A DNA stretch of 64,000 nt, taken from assembly GCA_035610365.1 (NCBI GenBank), contig CM069435.1:87391389-87455388 (forward strand), in the 5' to 3' direction. Of the stretch, positions 1 through 10,700 are shown one piece after another (positions within the stretch are counted from its first letter, which is position 1; each line of letters opens with the position of its first letter). The position numbers and the translations under genes are program-made. The notes below the pieces were generated by a model. That model saw only the letters and a program-made list of their open reading frames with translations, ran no database searches and had not been told where the DNA came from. Origin of the DNA: Aquatica leii (lineage: Eukaryota > Arthropoda > Insecta > Coleoptera > Lampyridae).

Positions 1-1010
1 TCTGATAATCAAACAAAAAAGTTTTTGTAAACCAAAACAACGTTAACTTCTAATACAGACGATTGGTTAAATTATATAAGATAAGCCACGTCACAATAAC
101 TTAAATTATGGAGATTTTTAACTCATTCTTAAGCTTCTGATAATCAAAAAACCAAAATATGTTTTGGTCATCACAAAGTTACTTATTAAATTAGTTTAAA
201 TGGCATCAAATTAAATTATCTCAATCTTTTAGCATCTTATAATGAAAAAAAAAAAGTTCTTGTAAACCAGAAGATGTGTAGCTTTTAATACCTAGTGGAA
301 TGATTAAAGCAGGTAAGATAAGTTATGTAAATTGTTTAATAGATTCTTTGAATCTTGATAATAAGAAACCAAAAAATGTTTTTAAACCAATATAAGTTTA
401 GCTTTCAGAACAAAATTGATTAAATTAGTTTAAATGACGATAAGTTAAATTGTGCAACTTTTTTAACACATCCTTTAGTACCTGATAATCAAACAAAAGA
501 GTTTTTGTAAACCAAGACAAAGTTAACTTACAATACAGTCGATTGATTAAATTAGCTAACATAAGTTTAAGTTTAACTTTTAATACAAAATCGATTAAAT
601 TAACTTAAATTATGTAGATTTTTTAACTAATTCTTTAGCTTCTGATAATCAAAAAACCAAAATATGTAAAGTTAAATTATGTAAATTTTTAAACAAAATT
701 TTTAGCATCTGACAATCAAATAACAATAAAAAAATCTTGTAAACCAGGACAAGTTTCGCTACATAGTCGATTGATTAGAAATAATAGAAAACTGCTTCAA
801 TAGAGTTATATTGCTCGGCACAAAGTTAAATAAACAATTTTTTTAAACAGATTGATTACTTTTTGATTAGCAAATATTAAATGTAATCAGAAAACGCTTA
901 GTTGTCACGTTTGATTGTATGTATTTTAAAAAATTGATAGTTAAATAAGCATTTTTTAAGTAAATTAACTAAATATTCCGACTTAACTTGAAGATTGTCG
1001 TTTCAAATGT
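1..1010. repeat. Degenerate AT-rich repeat, block 1
   Basis: Recurring units begin with CTGATAATCAAA-like sequence, followed by a GTTTTTGTAAACCA-like stretch and a GATTAAATTAG-like stretch. Unit starts are visible near 2, 136, 353, 482, 640 and 709, giving an irregular spacing of roughly 70-160 bp. Copies are diverged and have indels, so this is an old satellite or dispersed repeat. The same unit returns in 2,640-4,535. No gene is seen inside. Confidence 0.75.
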
Positions 1011-1261
1011 ACTCGTAACGGTAACTTAAAAAAATACGAAAAACCAAAAATTGCGTAAACAGATGTTATTGACCAATCGATGCGTTTTTAATGATGCACT
1101 AAACAAGTCTAACTGGATGAGCGTAAACTACACGATTTAATCGCGACGCAGTAAAAACGTATCTTACCGACCATCAAAGTGGTTAAACAGCTTTCCTCAT
1201 TAATTGATCATATATGAATAATTGTCACTTTCTTAATTGCGTTTTCCCTAATTATCATTTT

Positions 1262-1813
1262 TCATACCTTTTGCAGAAGATGGCTGTAATCCTTCAAAAC
1301 ATTGTTTTTGTCGCTACTCAACGATTTGATTTTTTTGTTTTCGGCCCAAACGACCGCCTCGCTCCAGCTCATTGTTTGCGGTCGCATACTTTTTCGCTGG
1401 AAGGTGCTTCTATTAGAGTTCCAAGGTGGTTTACGATCATTTTGAGCGACGCCATCGCCAAAACCGTTTAAAACTATCTTATCATCCAAAACGTTCCTTA
1501 ACCGATCGCGCCTTTTCGAGCGCCTTTCCAAATTTTCTTTCCGCAAATCTTGAATCCAATCGTTGGACAAACGCGTCTTGGTAGTTTTCGCATGCGACGC
1601 TTTCGTCCTAGTCGAATGCAAACGATCTACGATTAGCTTTTGAACGTTTTCGCCGCAGTGATTCTTTTTAACTTTGTTTTCTTCAGGATTTTCGTAGTTG
1701 CCACAAGCGTGCGCCGTACCTTTGCAAGATTTGTGTTGCAAGGCGGCATTTTTTGGCGAATATTCATAACCAGAACGTAGTGAATTTTCAAATCCCTTTT
1801 GTAACTGGTACAT
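1262..1813 (-). CDS. Hypothetical protein, probable coding exon
   Basis: A 183-codon open frame in DNA that is otherwise full of stops, with base composition clearly less AT-rich than the repeats on both sides. The product is basic and hydrophilic, with a charged, probably helical central stretch containing WIQDLRKENLERRSKRRDRL (about residues 86-105) and a C-terminal part with MSWSEAVVWAENKKIKS. There is no signal peptide or membrane segment. The frame stays open about 11 codons upstream of the chosen ATG, to an in-frame TAG. At the 3' end the last codons (LLQK) are followed by AAG/GTATGA, a good splice-donor match, so translation may continue into another exon to the left instead of ending at the TGA. 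I do not recognise the family. It lies on the same strand as Mhcl and may be nested in a giant Mhcl intron. A chance ORF or a transposon-derived exon remain possible. Confidence 0.5.
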   Translation of the reverse strand: MYQLQKGFENSLRSGYEYSPKNAALQHKSCKGTAHACGNYENPEENKVKKNHCGENVQKLIVDRLHSTRTKASHAKTTKTRLSNDWIQDLRKENLERRSKRRDRLRNVLDDKIVLNGFGDGVAQNDRKPPWNSNRSTFQRKSMRPQTMSWSEAVVWAENKKIKSLSSDKNNVLKDYSHLLQKV

Positions 1814-2640
1814 TATAACCGTCGCACCGTCATCGACATTCTTCAGCTACCAGTTGCATGGGTGTGTATTAATCACTTAAATGCGTTTAAATGGGTTAGA
1901 GTTCAAACGTTTTGACCCCGATTTAACTGTTTCACTTTTGCTTTTTTGTCTTTGGGCACGTTTCTACATTGCCGTCGAGCGACCGACACCGATATTAAGG
2001 AACTGAGAGTGACTAACCACGAGTAGTTTCCTTTACGTTTCATCTCCCTGTTCGTGATTCGTATAACAAGTAGTTGTAGTAGGATGAAGCGTTAGCGCGT
2101 GGGTAAATAATTTTTGCGGCAAAATAGTGAATTTGCACTAATGCGTGTAATATCGAAGGCTTCGTCCTCGCCCTAATGACGCGAAGGGCGCATCCACCAT
2201 GTTGGTATTTTCGCCCTGAATGGACCAGAACCAACTACTTACACATGTTCTAAGAAAAGGTAATTGCATTGTTACTTAAGAAATATCCACTTATGACAAC
2301 ACCCACCCGTGTTTGCTTTTGCAGCGACCTAAACCAAGGTGAATAATAGCATTGATTAAAAGCAGTTATTTACTCATTGAAAAATCTTGAACATTTCCCT
2401 AAGCGATCCCGCACTCTACTTTAAATGTAAACAAATTAGCAAATCAAATTTAGAAATCTATCTTTACGGACATCGAACGGGCTTGTATTTATCCGCCCAC
2501 GTTAAATTCAGTATAAACAAAAATAAAATAATTTATGTAGTAAAATACATATTCAATACCAGGCTACATTTGCTGTAAATAGATTCGATCATTTGCATAA
2601 GTATTTGGATATGCATAGTAGTACCAAATTCGTTTTAAAA
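1814..2640. other. Intergenic, less AT-rich patch, no gene recognised
   Basis: This stretch lies upstream of the 183-codon exon (minus strand) and between the two repeat blocks. 1,900-2,340 has more GC than its surroundings and could include a 5' UTR or promoter for that exon, but I find no convincing TATA/initiator pair. Open frames of 60-70 codons occur in both directions with no recognisable product. Confidence 0.4.
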
Positions 2641-4535
2641 CGACTAAAGCATAAAATTAAGTTGTTATACGAAAAATTTAACGGTTTAAATTTTTTTAAA
2701 AACTTTAAAAAACAAAATTGAAAAAAAAAATTAAAATATGTAGTAGATAACCAAACAAAAAGTAACAAAAAATCAGAATAACAAAAAACGTGAGTCCATA
2801 GCGCTAGAATTTAATGTTTACAAAAAAAAATCTCAAAAAACTAAAGTTTCTGATAATAAAAAAAGCTAAAATGTTTCTGTGAAGCAAAGTAAATTAGCTT
2901 ACATAAGTCCACACAAAATTAAACAATCTAAATTCTTTAGAATAAATGTGTTTAATTTTTATTTACGAATCGATTCTTTGACTTCGGATAATCAAAAAAC
3001 CAAAAAATGTTTTTGTAAACCTAAACAACTTTGGCCTTTAATGACAGGTCGATTAAATTAGCTTAAATCGCTCGGTACAAAATTAAATTATGTCAGTTTT
3101 TCAATAGATTCTCCGAATTCTGATAATCAAAAAACAAAAATGTTTTTGTAAATAAAAACACACATTACATTAGGTTTATTCGCTCGGAGGAAAATAAGGT
3201 TCTTGACAATTAGAATTTGATAATATAACAATGAAAAAAAGCCCGTTTTTGTAAACCTTATCCAATGAAAAATCGTTAAAAAATGTATCCGTCGTAGTAC
3301 ACTCTATTTTAGAGATTAACATTTGTCAAAAACAAATAGTTATTTTATCATCAAAAAACATTTTTTCAAAACCACAAACTAAGGATTTATAGTCAAAAAA
3401 AAGTACAGTGCGTTCTGTAGTTAGCTTCAAATATGAAGACAAAACATATTATAACCAAAAAGTACTATAATAAATAAGTAAAAAACACAATATTCAAAAA
3501 AAATATTGTAGATAACCAAACAAAAAAGTGATAAAAAAACTAGAATAAGAAAAATTCTGAATTGACAGCTTGCTAGAATTTAATATCAAATTAGGTTAGA
3601 TAACTCGACAAAAAATTGAATGATCTAAATTCTTACTTAAGCTTAAAAAATATTATAATACAATCTTTACTATATTAGATAATATTATGTAAATTTTCGA
3701 ATCGACTCTTCCAATCCTGATAATAAAAAAATAAAAATTTTTGTAAACCAAAACACGTTTAGCCTTTAATAGCAGGTCGATTCAATTCAATAAATCACGC
3801 GGTACAAAATTATCTAAATTCTTTAGAATGCATAAAAACAAAAAAAAATTATGAAGTACGACACTGTTAAAGTATGTAAATTTTTTAACGAATTTTCCGA
3901 ATAAGTTTTGGTTTTAATAGCCAAGTTGCTGTACGTAAATATTGATGTATCGCTGATAATAAAAAAATAATCAAAACCGTTACTTAATCTTCAAAAAATT
4001 TGATCTTTTATATAATCATCATTACATTGGATAATATTATGCAAATTTGCGAATCAATTCTTTCAATTCTGAGAATAAAAAAAAGATTTTGTAAAACAAA
4101 ACAAATTTGGCCTTTAATAACAGGTCGATTAAGTTAAATAACTCGGTACAAAATTAAATTATCTAAGTTTTTGAGTAGATTCAACAATTCTGATAATTAA
4201 AAAACGATAATATTTTTGTAAATCAAAACACGTGCGCAAAATATATAAATTTTAAAAAAATGTTCTTGTAAACCAAGGCAATCTATCTGCAGACTTTATT
4301 TTAGAGATTATATCAAACACTAATAGTTATTTTATCACCAAAAAACATTTTTTTTTCACAACCACAAACCGGGGATTGATAATCAAAAAGAAGTAATACA
4401 GTGCGTTCTATATTAGCTTTAAATATTTAGACACAACCTAATATTATAACAACAAAGAATTACAACAAATAAATAAAAAAACAAAAAATTCTATAAAAAT
4501 ATGTCCTAGATAACCAAACAAAAAAAAACTAGTGT
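2640..4535. repeat. Degenerate AT-rich repeat, block 2, with longer-range duplication
   Basis: Same unit as in 1-1,010: CTGATAATcAAA-like starts near 2,861, 2,986, 3,119, 3,717, 3,953, 4,070 and 4,190, usually 115-135 bp apart. A second layer is visible. About 230 bp at 3,298-3,530 (from TTTTAGAGATTA to GATAACCAAACAAAA) recurs at 4,293-4,532, and the GATAACCAAACAAAA end also occurs near 2,747. The units are therefore arranged in blocks of roughly 0.8-1.0 kb. Confidence 0.7.
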
Positions 4536-4539
4536 GGTC

Positions 4540-4835
4540 ACCACACGACGTTCCGATAAAAAATGATGAAGCAATCTCTACATATTTTTTTAAGTTTTTG
4601 TTGTCATAAAACCACTTTGAAGTGATATGTACACGTTCGTATTGACTTCCTAGCATGCTATATTTCTTTTGAAATTTTTCACCTCAATTTCATTAAATAT
4701 ATAACCGAAATATGGCAAATTAAGCTTTATGTTATCACATAGACTAACTCCTATATTTGTGGACCTCGATATTGCTTTCCCCTTTAATAAATCAATAAAA
4801 ATTATTATTTCTAACGTATCTTGCTTTCCCTTCAA
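4540..4835 (-). pseudogene. Unrecognised broken reading frame
   Basis: Two short minus-strand frames meet near 4,655: one of 61 codons (beginning MKGKQDTLEIIIFIDLLKG) and one of 70 codons (beginning MLGSQYERVHITSKWFYD). The junction could be a single frameshift in one older coding sequence. The second frame runs on into the AT-rich repeat at its left end. I recognise no family. This may be a relic of a transposon or gene, or simply chance. Confidence 0.2.
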
Positions 4836-4865
4836 AACATGGGATTTTTTTCAAAAAAAAAAAAT

Positions 4866-4890
4866 CGTCGCAGGTAGGATTCGAACCTAC
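4866..4890 (-). other. tRNA 3'-end fragment (T arm plus acceptor half)
   Basis: On the minus strand GTAGG-TTCGAAT-CCTAC forms a perfect 5-bp T stem with the canonical B-box loop. It is followed by CTGCGACGA and then a long T run that would end pol III transcription. No D arm or anticodon arm precedes it (the upstream sequence is plain AT-rich), so this is not an intact tRNA. It is best read as a retro-inserted tRNA fragment or the end of a tRNA-derived SINE. Confidence 0.55.
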
Positions 4891-4939
4891 ATTATATTTG
4901 TGATTTCATTTTAAATTGTAAATAAAATATCTAATAAAC

Positions 4940-5493
4940 TGTTAATGTTAATTTTTTTTATTTGAATAAATTGTTAAGAAGAATTATCTCTATAAGAAAC
5001 TAAAAATAATTCGAATAATTTACATATTGAAACGTCCGAGAAATTACTTGCAAATGCAAGAGCCTTCTAGAAGCTGTTATCTAGTTTCTAGAAGATATAG
5101 CGAAAAGTAAGGAATGCTCGAGAAGGATTCGCCGATGTCTATAAATACGTAAGAAAGAAATCGTAGGTCAGTTATTGCTGGAATGTGAATGCATGCAGTA
5201 TTAGGAAGATTAATCAAGTGAAGATAAATAAGTGATTAGCACGCGCGACGTTTTAAATAAATAACAGTGTACACCGAATCGAGTGAACGTGACTTATAGT
5301 GTAAACAAATCCGAGGACGTTATCTTATCTTATCTTAAGTGTTATACAACGGTTATACATAAATTATAGTGTAAGTGTTTTTATTATTAGATTTAATTAG
5401 TTCGGTTGATTTAAAAGTATACATATTTCTATAATAAGTAAAAGTAGTTTTAATCGTTTAAATAATTAGTTGTTAATAAATAAAGACGTAACA
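4940..5493 (+). mobile_element. Possible solo LTR
   Basis: The segment starts with TGTTA and ends with TAACA, the terminal inverted pair typical of LTRs. Inside are a TATA box (5,140), an initiator (A at about 5,170) and an AATAAA signal (about 5,475) close to the 3' end, in the order U3-R-U5. Against it: I see no target-site duplication (flanks AAAC and ATAT differ), no primer-binding site, and no second copy in the window. The A-rich segment downstream could be decayed retroelement interior. The promoter itself is better supported than this reading of its edges. Confidence 0.35.
5041..5176 (+). promoter_or_regulatory. Heat-shock-type pol II core promoter
   Basis: TATAAATA at 5,140-5,147 lies 30 bp upstream of a TCAGTT initiator (A at 5,170), which is ideal spacing. 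Upstream are two perfect TTCTAGAA heat-shock-element dimers (5,065-5,072 and 5,086-5,093) and a third CTCGAGAA-type site (about 5,118-5,124). This is the layout of insect hsp promoters, where HSF trimers bind inverted nGAAn units. The transcribed sequence after 5,170 is A-rich and leader-like, but no heat-shock protein ORF follows; the first usable ATG gives only about ten codons. The target may be an LTR transcript, a lost hsp gene, or a non-coding RNA that reads toward the satellite. Confidence 0.6.
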
Positions 5494-7727
5494 ATATGTA
5501 CAAAATAATATAAAAAAACTGTTAAAAATGACGGATACACCAACTTCCGGTTTCTTTATCAGACCCATCTTTCATTAAAACCAAGAGAATATAAAAAGCC
5601 AGCTCCATACCAAATTTAAAGTTACTAGGACTTTTCGAAAGTTATCGTGGGTACATTGTTACACACACACACACACACAAACACCCAAAAATTTTTTGCC
5701 AAAAATACATTTTTTTGATTTAGACCTTGAAACGTAAAATTATGCAAAGTAAACATATACATAATAAAATAAACAAAAAAAACAATAAAAATGATATTCG
5801 AAAAAGTAAAAAAAGCCACGATCGCGAAAATCAGAAATCAGACAAATCTGCCAAAAGAACCACCAACAAACTAAAATATACATATAAGTATGTATATAAA
5901 AATATGATGTGAATCAAAAAATATGCCAACAAAATATCAATCCGTAGTAATACTATGACGTCAACTTAAGAATTCAATTTCTACAATAAAACAGTTATGT
6001 AAAAAAATCAAACTAAAAAAGATCAAATCTAAAAATTAAAAAAAAAATTACAAATATTAAAAAGCAAAAAAAGTTGAAATAGCATGAAATCTACCATAAA
6101 ACTGAAATCTATAAAACATTAAAAAAATGAATTAAAAAATGTGTTTCATACTGAAGTCACCGTTTCCAATTTTCAAAAAACTCAAATCCGCCTTCAGAAG
6201 ACCAAAAGCGCTTAAAAAAAACCATTAAAATATATCAAAAAATATATAAAATCTAAATTGGAATCAAGTTGGCATAATACAGACTAAATAAATCTGTAAA
6301 AAAATAGTGAATCAAAGAAACAAGCCCAAAAGATATACAAAACAAGAATCAATAAAAAAACTTAAAAAGCAAAATGCAGAGACCGAATATTAAAAATTAA
6401 CATTATGAAATTTAAGAAAAAATTTAATAAATGTACAAAACAACGAAAGTTTAGTTACATTTTGACCACAAAATTTTAAAGAAAATTAAACTAACATTAG
6501 CCAAAAAAATTCAAACCCAAAAAACTAGTTAGCATTGAATAATCAAAGAAAGTCGATCACATCATCAAATTAAAAATTATGATCCAAAATATAAAAAATG
6601 TCGTTTACCGTTAATGCCAAAGACAAGTTTTTTCACAAAATCATTATAAAATTACATCTATTCAAAAAAAAATTACAAATAAACACCAGAATCCCCAAAG
6701 ACAAGTTGGCGCTAAAAGCAAGCTTTTTGGCTAACGTTTAACCAACGGAAATAAATAACCAAAACAAAAGCACCAAAAATCAATATTTCACCAAAAAAAT
6801 CTAAAGTAATCAACACACTTAAAGAAGAAGATAAACATAAATAAAGAACCAAGCTAGACGGATAAGGTCATAGTGCAATTACACCAACAAAAAAACTGGA
6901 CATTGATTTTTATCCAAACTCTTAGTTCGACCTTCGCATGCCAATTATAAAAATAAAAACTGACATTTACAATGTCAACATTCTTTCGGCAATTCAAAAT
7001 TTTATTGCACCATCCATTGGCCTAAGGCAAAAAATCGGTAACTCCTTGTAAAAAAAAATTAAAAAGCGCAAGCCCACTAATCTTTATTCAGGAAGAACCA
7101 CCTAGCAAATACATACCACATTCACATACATTCGTGCATACAATTTCATTTTCATTCGAAACAGTCCTTGGAATTTAATTAAAAATTAATAAACATAGCC
7201 GTCTTATATAACTACCAATGCACGAAATTTGAAAAAAAGTAGTCAAAAAAATTTGACCCCTCTTACTCTCGAAATGTCATTTTTTGCTACAAGCCGGTTG
7301 TACAATTTCCACTTAAAAATCCCAAAAAAAAACAACAACGAACAAGTAAAGAATGTGGGTTCCAACCTTGAAATACGATCTTGATTTCAAAAAACCAGCT
7401 GATCAGATTCATTACGTACGTTTCGTCAAAATACCTGCGGTTATCGCAAAATCTTCGTTACGATCGATCCTAGTTAAATGTTCTTAAAGTAGTATTAATG
7501 ACGAAAAATGTATAAAATATGCTAATTTGTTAAATACTCAACAAAACTGTTACACACGTTGGAATGTAGTAGGAGCTGGTATTTGTGTCGAGCGTAATCG
7601 TCTTAGATGGTACGCAATTTAACAACTTTTTTGTTTGCATTTTTAATTGTCATCGCATAATGAAGTAAAACGAAAAAGACGTACGAAGTTTTTTTGGAGT
7701 GGTACACAAAAACTACAGCGGGTTCAA
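5494..7727 (+). other. A-rich segment without recognisable gene
   Basis: The plus strand is strongly A-biased, which gives Lys/Asn-rich translations (for example the 61-codon frame at 5,727-5,912) interrupted by many stops. It could be the decayed interior of a retroelement downstream of the 4,940-5,493 LTR candidate, or the body of a non-coding transcript. No gag, protease, RT or integrase motif is visible. The last 200 bp lead into the first satellite monomer. Confidence 0.45.
5661..5679. repeat. (AC)n microsatellite
   Basis: An uninterrupted run of about nine AC dinucleotides within the A-rich segment. Confidence 0.9.
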
Positions 7728-10700
7728 AAAATAAGCCTATTAAAGTGTCCATTATATGAAAGCTAAATTTGACTTAAAAAAATACAAACATAGTCAATAT
7801 AAGAATAGTTAAAATTCTTTGAGAAAGTTAATGATACTTTGTTTACATTTGCACGAGACCTTCACAATTCTTTTTTTTTAATTCTAAGTGTAATTAAATT
7901 TTACAAAACAAAAACTTGAAGCCTACTATGACATGAGATTAAATTCAAGAGATGTATTAAAATATACATGATCTGAAAAGAAAAACAATTTTTTCTTTAC
8001 TATCAATTTGACGTCAAAAAATTAACTTTGATTTGTCAATAATTGAGTAAAAAAATGTTTTTTTTGTTTTCTTTACATTTGCGCGAGATCTGCACAATCT
8101 TATTTTTTAAAAATTTCTAGTGTAATTAAATTTTACAAAAACCAAACCATCAAATCTTATAAGTTAAAAAAAATAATTTATTGTTCACTACCAAGAAGCT
8201 AGATTAGACGTAAGAAAAATTAACTTTGACACGTAAATAATCGAGTCAAAAAATACAAACTTAGTTTATATAATAATATTTAAAATTCTTTGATAAAGTT
8301 AAATGATACTTTGTATACATTTGCACGAGACCTACACAATTCTTCTTCAAACATGGTTGACCTATATACTATAAGATAAAGTTAAAGGAAGGTATTAAAA
8401 TCTCCATTACATGTTAAAAAAAATATTTTTTTGTTTACTACCAAGAAGCTAGAATTAACGTCAAAGAATTAGGCTTGACATGTAAATATTGAGTCAAAAA
8501 AATACAACCAGTTAATTTAATAATCGTTAAAATTCTTTGAGAAAGTTAATGATACTTTGTTTACATTTGTAGGAGACCTACACAATTTTTTTAAATTCCA
8601 AGTGTAACTAAATTTTACAAAAAAACAAACATGGTTGACCTAAAGCCTACTGCTATAAGGCGAAATCCAAGAGAGGTGTTAAAATATCCAATATTTGTAA
8701 AAAAAATCATCTTTTGTTTACTACCAAGAACCTATATTTAACGTCAAAAAGTTAACTTTGACAAGAAAATAATTGAGTCAAAAAAATACAAACAGTTAAT
8801 TTAATGATAGTTAAATTTCTTTGAGAAAGTTAATGATACTTTGTTTACATTTGCACGAGACCTACACAATTCTTTTTTTAAATTCCAAGTGTAATTAAAT
8901 TTTACAAAAAAAACAAACATGGTTGACCTATAGCCTACTGCTATAATGTGATATCCAAGAGAGGTATTAAAATATGCATGATCTGTTAAAAAAATAATAA
9001 CTTTTTGTTTAGTACCAAAAAGCTAGATTTGACGTCAAAAAATTAACTTTGATTTGTCAATAATTGAGTAAAAAAATGTTTTTTTTGTTTTCTTTACATT
9101 TGCGCGAGATCTGCACCATCTTATTTTTTAAAAATTTCTAGTGTAATTAAATTTTACAAAAACCAAACCATTAAATCTTATATGTTAAAAAAAATAATTT
9201 ATTGTTCACTACCAAGAAGCTAGATTAGACGTAAGAAAAATTAACTTTGACACGTAAATAATCGAGTCAAAAAATACAATCATAGTTTATATAATAACAT
9301 TTAAAATTCTTTGATAAAGTTAAATGATACTTTGTATACATTTGCACAGAGACCTACACAATTCTTCTTCAAACATGGTTGACCTATATGCTATAAGAAG
9401 TTAAAGGAAGGTATTAAAATCTCCATTACATGTTAAAAAAAAATAATTTTTTGTTTACTATCAAGAAGCTAGAATTAACGTCAAAGAATTAGGCTTGACA
9501 TGTAAATAATTGAGTCAAAAAAATACAACCAGTTAATTTAATAATCGTTAAAATTCTTTGAGAAAGTTAATGATACTTTGTTTACATTTGTAGGAGACCT
9601 ACACAATTTTTTTAAATTCCAAGTGTAACTAAATTTTACAAAAAAACAAACATGGTTGACCTAAAGCCTACTGCTATAAGGCGAAATCCAAGAGAGGTGT
9701 TAAAATATCCAATATTTGTAAAAAAAATCATCTTTTGTTTACTACCAAGAACCTATATTTAACGTCAAAAAGTTAACTTTGACAAGAAAATAATTGAGTC
9801 AAAAAAATACAAACAGTTAATTTAATGATAGTTAAATTTCTTTGAGAAAGTTAATGATACTTTGTTTACATTTGCACGAGACCTACACAATTCTTTTTTT
9901 AAATTCCAAGTGTAATTAAATTTTACAAAAAAACAAACATGGTTGACGTAAAGCCTACTGCTATAAGGCGAAATAGAAGAGAGGTGTTAAAATATCCAAT
10001 ATCTGTAAAAAAAATCATTTTTTGTTTACTACCAAGAAGCTAGATTTGACGTCAAAAAATTAACTTTGACAAGTAAATAATTGAGTCAAAAAAATACAAA
10101 CAGTTAATTTAATAATAGTTAAAATTCTTTAAGAAAGTTAATGATACTTTGTTTACATTTGCACGAGACCTACACAAATTTTTTTTTGAATTCCAAGTGT
10201 AACTAAATTTTACAAAAAAACAAACATGGTTGACCTATAGCCTACTGCTATAAGGTGATATCCAAGAGAGGTATTAAAATATGCATTACCTGTTAAAAAA
10301 ATAATAACTTTTGTTTAGTACCAAGAAGCTAGATTTGACGTCAAAAATTAACTTTGATTTGTCAATAATTGAGTAAAAAATGTTTTTTTGTTTTCTTTAC
10401 ATTTGCGCGAGATCTGCACCATCTTATTTTTTAAAAATTTCTAGTGTAATTAAATTTTACAAAAACCAAACCATTAAATCTTATATGTTAAAAAAAATAA
10501 TTTATTGTTTACTACCAAGAAGCTAGATTAGACGTAAGAAAAATTAACTTTGACACGTAAATAATCGAGTCAAAAATACAAACGTAGTTTATATAATAAT
10601 ATTTAAAATTCTTTGATAAAGTTAAATGATGCTTTGTATACATTTGCATGAGACCTACACAATTCTTCTTCAAACATGGTTGACCTATATGCTATAAGAT

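Noticed and set aside
1214..1471. 85-codon plus-strand ORF
   Set aside because: It overlaps the 183-codon minus-strand frame and looks like its antisense shadow.
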